DNA of 64,000 nucleotides from Fibrobacteraceae bacterium (GTDB taxonomy: Bacteria; Fibrobacterota; Fibrobacteria; Fibrobacterales; Fibrobacteraceae): NCBI GenBank assembly GCA_017631885.1, contig JAGBSH010000025.1, positions 62,001 to 126,000 of the forward strand. Direction: 5' to 3'. A program made the position numbers and the translations under genes. Below are positions 41,534-50,900 of the stretch, piece after piece (positions within the stretch are counted from its first letter, which is position 1; each line of letters starts with the position of its first letter). The notes beneath the pieces are model-generated. The model was given only the letters and a program-made list of their open reading frames with translations. It ran no database searches and had not been told where the DNA came from.

Positions 41534-42943
41534 ATGTCTATTGACACCGATAAAATGATATGGCGCTTTGTCAATGTGAGGCGCATGGTTAAAGAAATTG
41601 CGGAACGTGAAGGCTGTTTCTTTGAATCGGGTAAGTTCCTTTATAATGACTTTCTTGAGGAGTCCTGTCAGGAGTTGATGGATTCGGAGGTGCCGGATCA
41701 TGATGAGCAAAATCCGGATGCACTAACGTTCTATTTTGTGTTGGCAAGTGCGCTTTATTTGATTTATAACCTATTTTCGTTAAAGACCGCTTGCTTTGTT
41801 AAAAAACGTGATGAACTGGCTGGTAAGCTCAAGGAGTGCATTGCGAAGATCAAGTTTTCGAGTGAAATGTGGGCCCTATACGCCAATTCTTTGGGAGGAA
41901 ACTTCGGAATTTGGGATATTGAGGATCTACTAGATGAAAAAGGCACTCGCAAACCTTGTAAATGGTTGCATCACGATGACGTTTGGCTTGATGGCCGACT
42001 TCAAACATTCAAGAAGTTCGTCGATACACGTGAAATTCCCGAAACAGATTTTTCCTGTTTCCTGTGGTTGTTCTTGAAATCTTTTGGGCATTCGCTCCCG
42101 GCTAGCCTTGAAAATGGAGACCTTGTTTATGAGAGGCCCTTAGATTCCCTTGCCGCCTATTGCGCGTATGCTTGCAATGAATCTAGGTTATTTGAAAACA
42201 TTAACAACTATTCGCTGAACCTTTTTGCTCAAGTCAAGAACATGGGGTGGAATTTTGAAAAGGGACTAGCGAAGGTTGAAGGCTGTGGCTACCAGCCGAT
42301 ATCAGCCTATGGGAAAAAGTCTGATTTGGAGCAGATAAAAGAGTTCCAAAAAGAAGCCGAAGCATCTGGAACGAATTTCGAAACGGTTGTGGACTCCCAT
42401 CGTAAATTTTGGGGTTGTAACCCTTTGGAAGTATTGGAGCGTGAAAAGTACAACCTTCTGACAACCATCAAAGATAATGATGAGCTTGTTGACATGGTTA
42501 TGTACCATAATTTCGTGAAGTCATCCCCTATGAGATATGATTCTCTGAACAACAGCATTCTTGAACTAGTGAAAAAGGTTTTTGACCGTGAGGAAGTCGG
42601 GAAGGAGGTGTTGTTGCCTGCCATGCAGTGCATCTTGAACCAAGATGTCGAAATCCTGAAAACGCAACCTTACTTGGTGATGCTCTGCTACTTGGCAATC
42701 CATTACCTGGAAGAAGAGGAACTGCTTTACCTTTTCAAGAAAAGCGTTGAAGAAGGTGCTTCGGGTCAAGAAGAACCTTGTGATGTGGGTGTCTTTGGAA
42801 CGCTTGTGTTCAAGGATATTAAGGAATGTCCTAGCTTGCAATTGCTTTTCTTTTTTACGCTGTTTGACATGTGTGTTTCGGGAAGGCAAGCGAAAACCGA
42901 GATTTGCGATGAATTCCTTGCGGCGCTCAAGAGAGGAAACTGA
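41534..42943 (+). CDS. Large protein of unknown family (unknown operon, gene 1)
   Basis: A 469-residue predominantly helical, soluble protein; GAGGAAATAATAT precedes ATG 41534. There is no P-loop, HExxH, D...ExK or other catalytic motif that I can see. Notable segments are LTFYFVLASALYLIYNLFSL (~58-78, hydrophobic helix), NFGIWDIEDLLDE and a Leu-rich C-terminal half (LVMLCYLAIHYLEEEELLYLF). It is followed after 12 bases by a second large unknown gene, so the two probably work together. Its place in a repeat-flanked insertion in an R-M island suggests a defence or mobile function; this is context only. Confidence 0.7.
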   Translation: MSIDTDKMIWRFVNVRRMVKEIAEREGCFFESGKFLYNDFLEESCQELMDSEVPDHDEQNPDALTFYFVLASALYLIYNLFSLKTACFVKKRDELAGKLKECIAKIKFSSEMWALYANSLGGNFGIWDIEDLLDEKGTRKPCKWLHHDDVWLDGRLQTFKKFVDTREIPETDFSCFLWLFLKSFGHSLPASLENGDLVYERPLDSLAAYCAYACNESRLFENINNYSLNLFAQVKNMGWNFEKGLAKVEGCGYQPISAYGKKSDLEQIKEFQKEAEASGTNFETVVDSHRKFWGCNPLEVLEREKYNLLTTIKDNDELVDMVMYHNFVKSSPMRYDSLNNSILELVKKVFDREEVGKEVLLPAMQCILNQDVEILKTQPYLVMLCYLAIHYLEEEELLYLFKKSVEEGASGQEEPCDVGVFGTLVFKDIKECPSLQLLFFFTLFDMCVSGRQAKTEICDEFLAALKRGN

Positions 42944-42955
42944 TTTGAACCATCG

Positions 42956-44443
42956 GTGCAGAGTGCCCTGTTTACGGGCGTACTCAAGAAGAACGGGATA
43001 GATTGTTCCATATCTGAAGACGATATGACCTTTGAAAGGTATGTCGACAAAAGGTTCTCGGCAACCGAATCTGTCTTGAACCTTGTTTATAATGTTGCCT
43101 GCTATTCAGGGAAGATGATTATTGAAAATATCGTTCAGCAAATAGACAATATAGGAGAACATCGCAGTGTGCTGATGTATTCCAAAGTGCAGGCAACATT
43201 TGACGATATTCCAAAATCGAAAAGAAATAGCAAATTGAAAAAACAGGAAAAGGAATTCTATGCAGACTTTACGGATGACGAGCAGAAGATGTTGCGTGCC
43301 GAATCGAACAAGATGAAAGAAATTGATTGTGGCTTTGTCATACCGGAATATACCCAGTTGATTCCGGGGCGCAACAACCGCTTCTTTTCTAGGAACTTTG
43401 AAATAAAACTCTTCTTGAAGAGCGATGTATCGTGTGTTCCTCCGGATCCCAAGTGCGATTGGCTGAAGAAGAAATACTACTTGGAAAGAAACAAGAAAAT
43501 GATGGCTTGTGGGTATTTATATCACAGTCGCAATATGAAAAGACATAATACGCATCTTGATAAAACGGATAGCCTGCTAGAACCCTACAATTATCCTGAT
43601 TTGTTGCGTATCTTGTTTGAAATCATGAAGCAGTTGCAGAAGGATTGTTCATTACAAAAGGAGAATGAATGCCTTTTCAAGTTCCGCACGGGCGCTGTCT
43701 ATAGGGATGGAGTCTTGGATGTTAGTGAATTGTGCTTCTTTGAATCCGTGGCGCCTTTGTTTATGCGGCGGTGGACGGAGGAATATCTTGAAAAGGGGCA
43801 AGAGCATGAAGTTCTTGATAATCTGAAGTTCTATGAAGGCTATGTCAATTCGGAAGACTTGGATAAGGATAGCGACGCCCCTACTGTGGAAATGTTCAAG
43901 TATCTTGCTGGGTTGAGGCTGAAGGTGAAAGGTAAGTTTTCATCAAATGTGGAAACCATTGCAACAAAGGTGAGTGATATTGCCGAGACGAAGATTGCTA
44001 CCATGCAGGCGTCTTACGATGCAGTCAGCTACGATTTGTTCAAGAAAGAACCTAATTATGGCTCTCCATTCTTAAAGAAGTGTATTTCTCTGTTGTTGCA
44101 GGTCATTCAGTGCGTGACGTCTGTGGAAGGTGTTGTTGACGAATTGAAGAAACATTCAGAGTTTAATGAGAGTGGCGAACAGAGGCCGTTGCTGACTGCT
44201 GGGGGTGATGTGACCTTTGAAGGCAAGAGGGATAAGGTGGAATATCCAAATTCTTTAAAGAGTGAATTGCGCCTCTTTCTGGATACTATTTTCGGGGTGG
44301 AAAACCTACGTCAATCTGAAGAAGACCCTATCAATAGGAACGTATTCCATCTGTATGGTCATAAAATCATGCTCTATCTGATGAAAGTCACTTTACAGAT
44401 GACTCGCTTGGATGTACGTGATTTGCACAAAGTGCAGGGGTGA
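42956..44443 (+). CDS. Large protein of unknown family (unknown operon, gene 2)
   Basis: A 495-residue protein. GTG 42956 is the furthest upstream usable start, 12 bases after the previous stop, with GAGAGGAAA ~17 bases before it. The N-terminal ~90 residues are helical and a Lys-rich linker (KSKRNSKLKKQEKEFYADF) follows. The middle has a Cys/His/Arg-rich stretch (VSCVPPDPKCDW, CGYLYHSRNMKRHNTHLDK), then FKFRTGAVYRDGVLDVSEL. The C-terminus is helical (HLYGHKIMLYLMKVTLQMT). I recognise no domain. The basic, His/Arg-rich middle might bind nucleic acid, but this is a guess. A terminator follows at 44531. Confidence 0.7.
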   Translation: MQSALFTGVLKKNGIDCSISEDDMTFERYVDKRFSATESVLNLVYNVACYSGKMIIENIVQQIDNIGEHRSVLMYSKVQATFDDIPKSKRNSKLKKQEKEFYADFTDDEQKMLRAESNKMKEIDCGFVIPEYTQLIPGRNNRFFSRNFEIKLFLKSDVSCVPPDPKCDWLKKKYYLERNKKMMACGYLYHSRNMKRHNTHLDKTDSLLEPYNYPDLLRILFEIMKQLQKDCSLQKENECLFKFRTGAVYRDGVLDVSELCFFESVAPLFMRRWTEEYLEKGQEHEVLDNLKFYEGYVNSEDLDKDSDAPTVEMFKYLAGLRLKVKGKFSSNVETIATKVSDIAETKIATMQASYDAVSYDLFKKEPNYGSPFLKKCISLLLQVIQCVTSVEGVVDELKKHSEFNESGEQRPLLTAGGDVTFEGKRDKVEYPNSLKSELRLFLDTIFGVENLRQSEEDPINRNVFHLYGHKIMLYLMKVTLQMTRLDVRDLHKVQG

Positions 44444-44530
44444 TTTACAAAAGGGAAGAGGCGAAACTCTCCTGATTGTAAAATTTCTTTAGGCCCCTTG
44501 CCAGCATTTTAGATATTAGGTACATTAATG

Positions 44531-44572
44531 CAGCACGTGGTTCTCTGTCAAATGGAGAACTGCGTCTTTTTT
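44531..44572 (+). terminator. Terminator after the unknown operon
   Basis: GTTCTC (44540-44545) and GAGAAC (44555-44560) form the core stem, extended imperfectly outward, and TCTTTTTT follows. Confidence 0.6.
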
Positions 44573-44613
44573 ATTTCTGAGATTTCAGGATAAGGGGACG
44601 CCTCTAACATCAA

Positions 44614-44634
44614 TTGGCCACTAATTGTGGTCAA
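44614..44634. promoter_or_regulatory. Inverted repeat abutting the regulator's ribosome binding site
   Basis: TTGGCCAC (44614-44621) and GTGGTCAA (44627-44634) pair with one wobble around TAATT. The right arm touches the Shine-Dalgarno AAAGGAGG of the next gene, so it could serve as an operator or translation-control hairpin. Confidence 0.45.
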
Positions 44635-44650
44635 AAGGAGGCAAAAACTT

Positions 44651-46063
44651 ATGTCAAAATCAGAGGATCTTATAAAGAATTTGATTGCCCTTCCACATGA
44701 ATACGAGTGGTTGGATTTTAAGGAAAACTGGTTTTCAAAGGACGAAATTGGCGAGTACATTTCGGCTATTTCGAACGGGGCTGCTTTATGTGGCCGAGAA
44801 TTTGGCTATATCGTGTGGGGCGTGAATGATGCGTCGCATGAAATCATCGGCACGACCGTAAACTTTGACAAAGATGTTGAGCATGAACCCTATAAGCATT
44901 ATCTTGCCCGGAATTTAAAACCGAGCGTTGCGTTTGAAGTTGAGGACGTTCTTATCGACGTTAAACGTCTTGTCCTGTTGTCTGTCCCTGCGGCGAAATC
45001 AGTCCCGACGAAATTCTTGTCTCAGGCGTTTATTCGGATTGGCTCAAGCAAAGAGAAATTGTCAAAGTTCCCTGAATGGGAGATCCGTCTTTTAAACACA
45101 TTGTCTAACGGCATTCCGACGATTGTCAGTATGGCGGCTCCTGATTATGCGCAGGAACTGACTTTTGAAAAACTGTTCATGTATTACGGTGCGAAGGGGG
45201 TTGTTCTCCGCAAGGAAACTTTTAAGAAGTCCCTCAAGCTTTTAACTGCCGATGGTCGCTACAACATTATGGCGTTGCTGCTTTCGGATGCGAACGACAT
45301 CCCGATTCGAGTATCTGTTTTTAGCGGCAAGAGTAAGGCTGATACGCTTTTCTCGGTCAAGGAATATGGAAACTCTTGCATTTTGTATGCGATGGACAAA
45401 ATTCTGGAATACGGTGATGCCATCAACATTATTCAGGCGGATGAACGTGGGCGAATTTCCGAGCGGAAGGATGTTCCCCTTTTCGATTACGAGGCTTTCC
45501 ACGAAGCGGTCTTGAACGCGTTTGTTCATAACAAGTGGCTGGGCCTGAACGCGCCCATGATAAGCGTCTTTACGGACCGCATAGAGATATTGTCGCATGG
45601 AGGGCTTGGGCTTGAGCAGGATGTGGACGGTTTTTACAAGGGCGTGAGCATCCCTGTAAACGAAATTCTTGCCTCGATTTTCTTGCAGCTGCGTCTGAGC
45701 GAGCGTTCTGGTCGCGGCGTGCCGAAAATTGTCGGGGCGTATGGCCGTGAATCTATTCGCATCGAGAAGAATTTCATCGTGGTGACGATTCCATTCAACA
45801 GGATTAACGTGACCCCGTTTGAATTGAATGAGGGGAAGGCGACAGAAAGGGTTACAATAAAGGCTACAATAAAGGCTACAAAAGTTCAGGAGCAAATCCT
45901 TGAAAAGATTCAAGGCAATCCGCATATAATTCAGAGTGAACTCGCTGAGTTGCTGGGGATACATCGTGTTTCTGTTGCTGAAAACACATCAAAACTTCAG
46001 AAGATGGGTGTTTTGAAACGTGTTGGCGGAAAAAGAAATGGGTATTGGGAAATATTGAAATAA
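44651..46063 (+). CDS. Schlafen/AlbA_2-domain regulator with HATPase_4-like and winged-helix domains
   Basis: A 470-residue protein; ATG 44651 follows AAAGGAGGCAAAAACTT. The AlbA_2/Schlafen domain opens with EYEWLDFKENW and includes SAISNGAALCGREFGYIVWG. A middle-to-late module (FDYEAFHEAVLNAFVHNKWL, then VFTDRIEILSHGGLG and RSGRGVPKIV) matches the degenerate GHKL/HATPase_4-like part of these transcriptional regulators. The C-terminal ~60 residues are a winged helix (IIQSELAELLGIHRVSVAEN). Such proteins are usually annotated as ATP-binding regulators. It closes the 6.1 kb insertion and may control the unknown operon or itself through the nearby palindrome. Confidence 0.82.
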   Translation: MSKSEDLIKNLIALPHEYEWLDFKENWFSKDEIGEYISAISNGAALCGREFGYIVWGVNDASHEIIGTTVNFDKDVEHEPYKHYLARNLKPSVAFEVEDVLIDVKRLVLLSVPAAKSVPTKFLSQAFIRIGSSKEKLSKFPEWEIRLLNTLSNGIPTIVSMAAPDYAQELTFEKLFMYYGAKGVVLRKETFKKSLKLLTADGRYNIMALLLSDANDIPIRVSVFSGKSKADTLFSVKEYGNSCILYAMDKILEYGDAINIIQADERGRISERKDVPLFDYEAFHEAVLNAFVHNKWLGLNAPMISVFTDRIEILSHGGLGLEQDVDGFYKGVSIPVNEILASIFLQLRLSERSGRGVPKIVGAYGRESIRIEKNFIVVTIPFNRINVTPFELNEGKATERVTIKATIKATKVQEQILEKIQGNPHIIQSELAELLGIHRVSVAENTSKLQKMGVLKRVGGKRNGYWEILK

Positions 46064-46106
46064 GGCGAATCTGACCTGCAACTCGAACCGTCAAGGCTGT
46101 TTGAAT
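46064..46106. repeat. Right 43-bp direct repeat of the 6.1 kb insertion
   Basis: It matches 39948-39990 with one difference and encodes a severed copy of the HEPN-like protein's C-terminus (GESDLQLEPSRLFE, then stop). It begins at the base after the preceding gene's stop codon. Confidence 0.92.
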
Positions 46107-46187
46107 AATGGAAGGCTAATTGCAAGGCATAACCAAGACTTTGGTAGGTTTTTAACCTAGATTTTAGCGAAATTGGCTTTTTTATTC

Positions 46188-46329
46188 TAAAATCGCCATT
46201 AATTAGCAATATATTTCTATTTTAGGCGATTTTATCATAAATTTTCACAAAAAAAGAAATATATTACTGAATTCTATTGACGAGCGCTCTGGTTTTATGT
46301 AATTTGGGGTAAAAAGGAAATATATTACT
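46188..46329. promoter_or_regulatory. Operator and promoter region of the hipBST-like operon
   Basis: TAAAATCGCC (46188-46197) and GGCGATTTTA (46225-46234) are perfect inverted repeats. A second motif, GAAATATATTACT, occurs at 46256-46268 and 46317-46329, with an inverted near-copy AGCAATATATTTC at 46205-46217. A promoter, TTGACG (46277-46282) and TAATTT (46300-46305), 17 bases apart, lies between the two direct copies. This layout suits autoregulation by the HipB-like protein. Confidence 0.55.
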
Positions 46330-46345
46330 ATTTTTGAAACTTTTT

Positions 46346-46552
46346 ATGAAAGAAATTGGAAAACAGATTGCGGAAAGACGTAAAAAAAATGGTCTGACAC
46401 AGCAGGATTTGTCAGAAATTTCTGGCGTTTCTGCTAAAACGATTAATTCCATTGAATTGGGAAAAGCGAATCCGTCTGTAAATGTATTGAGTAAAGTGGC
46501 AAATCCTTTAGGTTTGGTAATTTCATTAAGCGAAAGGATAATGCATGAATAA
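46346..46552 (+). CDS. hipB: HipB-like antitoxin regulator
   Basis: A 68-residue Xre-type DNA-binding protein with a compact helix-turn-helix (LTQQDLSEISGVSAKTINSI), as in HipB antitoxins. The start is taken at ATG 46346; an upstream TTG in frame is less likely. It overlaps the next gene by eight bases, giving tight coupling. In three-gene HipBST systems HipB binds operator DNA and the HipT kinase, while HipS is the main neutraliser. The repeated motifs upstream are candidate binding sites. Confidence 0.82.
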   Translation: MKEIGKQIAERRKKNGLTQQDLSEISGVSAKTINSIELGKANPSVNVLSKVANPLGLVISLSERIMHE

Positions 46553-46889
46553 TAATGTTTTTAAACCTGTTCGTAGGGCCGAGGTATATTACAATGATAT
46601 TCTTGCTGGGATTCTTCTTTTAAATAGAGGACGATATACATTTATTTATGATTTGAAATATATGTATTCGAGTAATCCGTCCATTGCCTTGGATATGCCC
46701 AAAAGAAAGCGTTATTTTTGTTCGCCGTATCTTTTCCCGTTTTTTCAAGGATTGTTGCCGGAGGGGGCAAATAAATCTTTCCTTTGTGAGCGTCTTGGAA
46801 TTTCGCGTTCCGATAAATTTACCATGCTCGTGAAGCTTGCCAATCACGAGACAATAGGTGCCATTACCGTACGTGAAGGGGATACCTGA
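46545..46889 (+). CDS. hipS: HipS-like protein (separate HipA N-terminal subdomain)
   Basis: A 114-residue protein that matches the N-terminal subdomain of HipA kinases: AEVYYNDILAGILLLNRGRY, YLFPFFQGLLPEGANKSFL and LVKLANHETIGAITV, the conserved PF-F--LLPEG and D/E-x-GA blocks. In classical HipA it is fused to the kinase; here it is its own gene, as in the tripartite HipBST system, where HipS neutralises the toxin. It overlaps hipB by eight bases and hipT by one. Confidence 0.82.
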   Translation: MNNNVFKPVRRAEVYYNDILAGILLLNRGRYTFIYDLKYMYSSNPSIALDMPKRKRYFCSPYLFPFFQGLLPEGANKSFLCERLGISRSDKFTMLVKLANHETIGAITVREGDT

Positions 46890-47890
46890 TGGCCTTTTGT
46901 CACTGCTGCTTGAAAGAAACGGAACAAGATTTTTGTCGTTCTTGCTCCAAGTTGTTATTTGGCGTTACAAATTTTTCGGCTAAGTTAAATTATAACGCCC
47001 CTCAATTGGCTTTTTCTGAAAAAGGAACGGTAAAAAGAATTTCTATTTCTGGAGCGCAAATAAAGTTTTCGGCAAAAATTGAAGAAAAAACATTGACGAG
47101 TACGGATATCGGTGGAACACATATTCTTAAGCCTGTTCTGCAATCTATTTATGAGAACAACCAAGATTCTTCTGCCAACGAGCATGTGACCATGTTGATG
47201 GCTCGGAATATTTTTAAAATTCCGACAGCTTTATCTGCATTATTATATTTTGATAATGGGGAGCCTGTTTATATAACAAAGCGCTTTGATGTCATTGAAA
47301 GTGGAAATCGTGCTGGTCAGCGTTTGAACCAGAGCGATTTTGCGCAGATAGCGGGCCTTATTCCCGAGCGAGATGGAAATGATTACAAATATAAGGGATC
47401 TTATGAGAGAATAGCAGAACTGATTTCTGAAAACGTGAGTGCGTCAAAGATTGCTGTGGAAAAGTTTTTCAAGCAGATTGTATTTGACTATCTTGTGTGT
47501 AATGGTGACGCGCACATGAAGAATTTTTCTCTTCAAAATAGTGTCGATAATCCAGAAGTGTATGATTTGACCCCCGCATACGATTTGCTGAATACGTCGC
47601 TCCACATGCAAGGGCTGGAAAATTCGCGTATGGCGCTCGACTTGTTTAAAAATGAGGGTGATTTTGCGACTCCTTTTTTTGAAGCGAACGGATTTTATGG
47701 AACAGTTGATTTTATGGAATTTGCTAAAAGAATTGGAGTTGTTGAAAAAAGAGCAGTTCGTTTCATAAAGTTGGCTATTGATGCAGTCCCTACAATGGAA
47801 AAAATGCTTGAAAAGTCTTTCTTAAGTGAAAAAGGCAAGGTTGAATACAAGAAATCTATTCGGGATAGAGCCAAAGCTCTTAGTTTGTGA
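46889..47890 (+). CDS. hipT: HipT-like Ser/Thr kinase toxin
   Basis: A 333-residue HipA-family kinase lacking the N-terminal subdomain. It begins with a Cys-rich, zinc-ribbon-like segment (CHCCLKETEQDFCRSC). The motif ISISGAQIKFS (51-61) is the phosphate-loop region with a Ser-Ile-Ser (52-54) like the autophosphorylated site of E. coli HipT. NGDAHMKNF has the catalytic Asp207, and LTPAYDLL has the metal-binding Asp232. HipT phosphorylates tryptophanyl-tRNA synthetase in E. coli; the target here is not known. It ends 13 bases before hsdR, so hsdR probably depends on this operon's transcription. Confidence 0.85.
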   Translation: MAFCHCCLKETEQDFCRSCSKLLFGVTNFSAKLNYNAPQLAFSEKGTVKRISISGAQIKFSAKIEEKTLTSTDIGGTHILKPVLQSIYENNQDSSANEHVTMLMARNIFKIPTALSALLYFDNGEPVYITKRFDVIESGNRAGQRLNQSDFAQIAGLIPERDGNDYKYKGSYERIAELISENVSASKIAVEKFFKQIVFDYLVCNGDAHMKNFSLQNSVDNPEVYDLTPAYDLLNTSLHMQGLENSRMALDLFKNEGDFATPFFEANGFYGTVDFMEFAKRIGVVEKRAVRFIKLAIDAVPTMEKMLEKSFLSEKGKVEYKKSIRDRAKALSL

Positions 47891-47903
47891 TTATTTTTAC
47901 TGT

Positions 47904-50900
47904 ATGGCGTTTAAGGAAGCCGATTTAGAGAAAGTGTTTATTGACCTCTTGCTTCAGGAGGGTTTTGAGTATGTGCCGGGAAATGCGATTAATCGCGTTG
48001 AAGGCGAGGTTTTGATTGAACAGGATCTTTGTGAATACTTGCATCATCGTTATGATTCCGAGGGCATTACCGAGAATGAAATTCGTTCGATTGTGTTGCA
48101 ATTGCGTTCGCTTTCGGTGAGCACGCTTTACGAGAGTAACAAAAAGTTCTGTTCGTGGCTTTCGAACGGCTTTATGCTCAAGCGCGAGAACCCAAAAGAC
48201 AAGGACATTCTTATTGAACTTGCTGATTTTAGGTCGTTTGAAGAACAACAAAAATCGGGTTTCGGAGTTGATGCCAAAGAGTCTTTGCTATTGGCGGCTG
48301 ATATTGCTGAAAAATATCATGGCGATTGTAACATTATTAAGTTTGTAAATCAGTTTGAAATTATTGGTTCTGAAAAACGCATTCCTGATGGTATTCTTTT
48401 TGTAAATGGTTTGCCACTTGTCGTATTTGAATTTAAGAGTGCTGTTCGTGAAGAAGCTACAGTTTTCAATGCGTATGAACAACTGACGATTCGTTATCGT
48501 CGTGATATTCCGCAGTTGTTTGTTTATAATGCTTTTTGCGTGATTAGCGATGGTGTAAATAACAAGGCTGGCAGTTTCTTTGCCAAGTACGATTACTTTT
48601 ATGCGTGGCGTCGCGTGGAATTTGGTGACAAGCGAATCGAGGCCGAAGGCATTGAAAGTCTGTATTCCATGATTCAGGGAATGTTCAATCGTAAACGTTT
48701 GTTGAATATTTTTAAAAATTTCTTGTACTTTCCAGATAGTAATAAAAAAGAACAAAAGGTTTTGTGTCGATATCCGCAGTATTATGCGGCACGGTCTTTG
48801 TACGAGAACATTTGCAAGGCACGCAAACCGTATGGCGATGGTAAAGGGGGTACATATTTTGGTGCAACGGGGTGTGGCAAGAGTTTTACAATGCTCTTCT
48901 TGACACGGCTACTCATGAAGTCGCTGGAATTCAAGACGCCAACCATTGTGCTGATTACTGACCGCACCGATTTAGACGACCAACTTTCGGGCCTGTTTAC
49001 GGGTTCCAAGAAGTATGTTGGCGATGAGCGTGTTGAAAGTGTGGAAAGCCGTGCTGACCTGCGCGAAAAGTTGCAGGGTCGCAAGAGCGGTGGCGTGTTC
49101 CTTACCACCATTCAGAAGTTCAGTGAAGATATTGAACTTTTGACCGACCGCGATAACGTTGTCTGTATTTCGGATGAAGCGCACCGCACGCAAACGAACC
49201 TGGACCAGAAAATTACGGTGACAGAAAATGGTGTAAAAACAAGTTTTGGTTTTGCTCATTATTTGCATAAATCTTTACCTAACGCAACTTATGTTGGCTT
49301 TACAGGAACGCCGATAGATGCGACACTGGATGTTTTTGGCCCCGAAGTTGATGTTTATACTATGACCGAATCGGTTAAAGATGGCATTACGGTGCCTATC
49401 GTTTACGAAGGGCGAGCAGCCAAAGTGGTATTGAATAATTCTGTTCTTGAAGAAATTGAAAAGTATTACGAAGAAGCGTCTGAAGCGGGGGCTAATGAAT
49501 ACCAGATAAACCAGAGTAAGCAGGATGTTGCCCAAATGGGTGTGATTCTTGGTGATCCAGACCGTTTGATGGCTGTGGCGAAGGATTTCGTGGCGCATTA
49601 CGAGGCTCGCGTTCAAGAAAAATCGACGGTTCGCGGCAAGGCGATGTTCGTCTGTTATAATCGTCAGATTGCGTATGCGTTGTACAAGAATGTTTTGGAA
49701 CTGCGGCCGGAATGGGGCGTGGCGAAAGTTTGCGACGATGCGGAATTTGCAGGTGAGGCGACCGAACTTACCGACAAAGAAAAGCGTGAACTGAAACCAG
49801 TTGAAAAAATCAAGATGGTCATGACCCGTAGCAAGGACGACGAAAAGGACCTTTACGATTTGCTAGGCGACAAGGATGATCGCAAGGAATTGGACCGTCT
49901 TTTCAAACAGGAACGCTCCAACTTCAAGATTGCGATTGTTGTGGATATGTGGCTCACGGGTTTTGATGTTCCGTGTCTTGATGCGATTTACATTGACAAG
50001 CCGATTCAGCAGCATTCCCTGATTCAGACGATTTCCCGCGTGAACAGGACGTTTGCAGGGAAGGGTAAGGGAATTGTTGTTGATTACATCGGTATCAAGC
50101 GCAAGATGAACCAGGCGTTAAAGCAGTATGGAGCCGGTTCTGAACAAAATGTAGAAGACATTACCGCCGCGATTACGGAATTCCGCAATCATCTGGATTT
50201 GCTAGACAAGTTAATGTACAAGTTCGATGCGTCAACGTATTTCAAGAGCACGGGCAATGGTGCGGAACTGAAGAAACTGGAATGCCTCAAGCAAGCGCAG
50301 GAATTTGTACAAGTCACGAAGGAAACGGAAACACGCTTTATAGACCTTGTCAAGCGGCTGAAAGCCGCATACGACATTTGCGTAGGAAATGAATGTATAA
50401 CGCAGTCCGAACGCGATCGAGCACATTTTTATTTTGCCATACGCTCTATTTTGCATAAACTCACCAAAGGCAATGCCCCTGATACTGCGCAGATGAATGC
50501 TCGCGTACGCGAGATGATTGCCTTGGCACTCCAGAGCGAAGGCGTAGAAGATGTTTTGCAGTTGAACGATGCTGAAGCCGATCAGGCAAAGCAGAACATC
50601 TTTGACGACGAATACCTGCAACACATCAACCGCATCAAATTACCGAATAGCAAAATTAAACTGCTGCAAATGCTCCTGCAAAAAGCCATTGGACAAATCC
50701 GCAAGGTGAACAAAGTCAAGGGCATCAACTTCACGCAGAAAATGCAGCAACTTGTGGAGCAGTACAACGACCGCACCGAACAAGATATCTTGAAAAGTGA
50801 AGTCTATGAAGAAATGGCCGAAACCTTGACTGACATGATTGTCCAAGTCCGCAAGGCATTTACCGAAGGCGAAGAAAAAGGCCTAAGCTTCGAAGAAACC

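Noticed and set aside
42766-43050. Minus-strand frame spanning the junction of the two unknown genes
   Set aside because: It overlaps both coding regions antisense and shows no translation signals.
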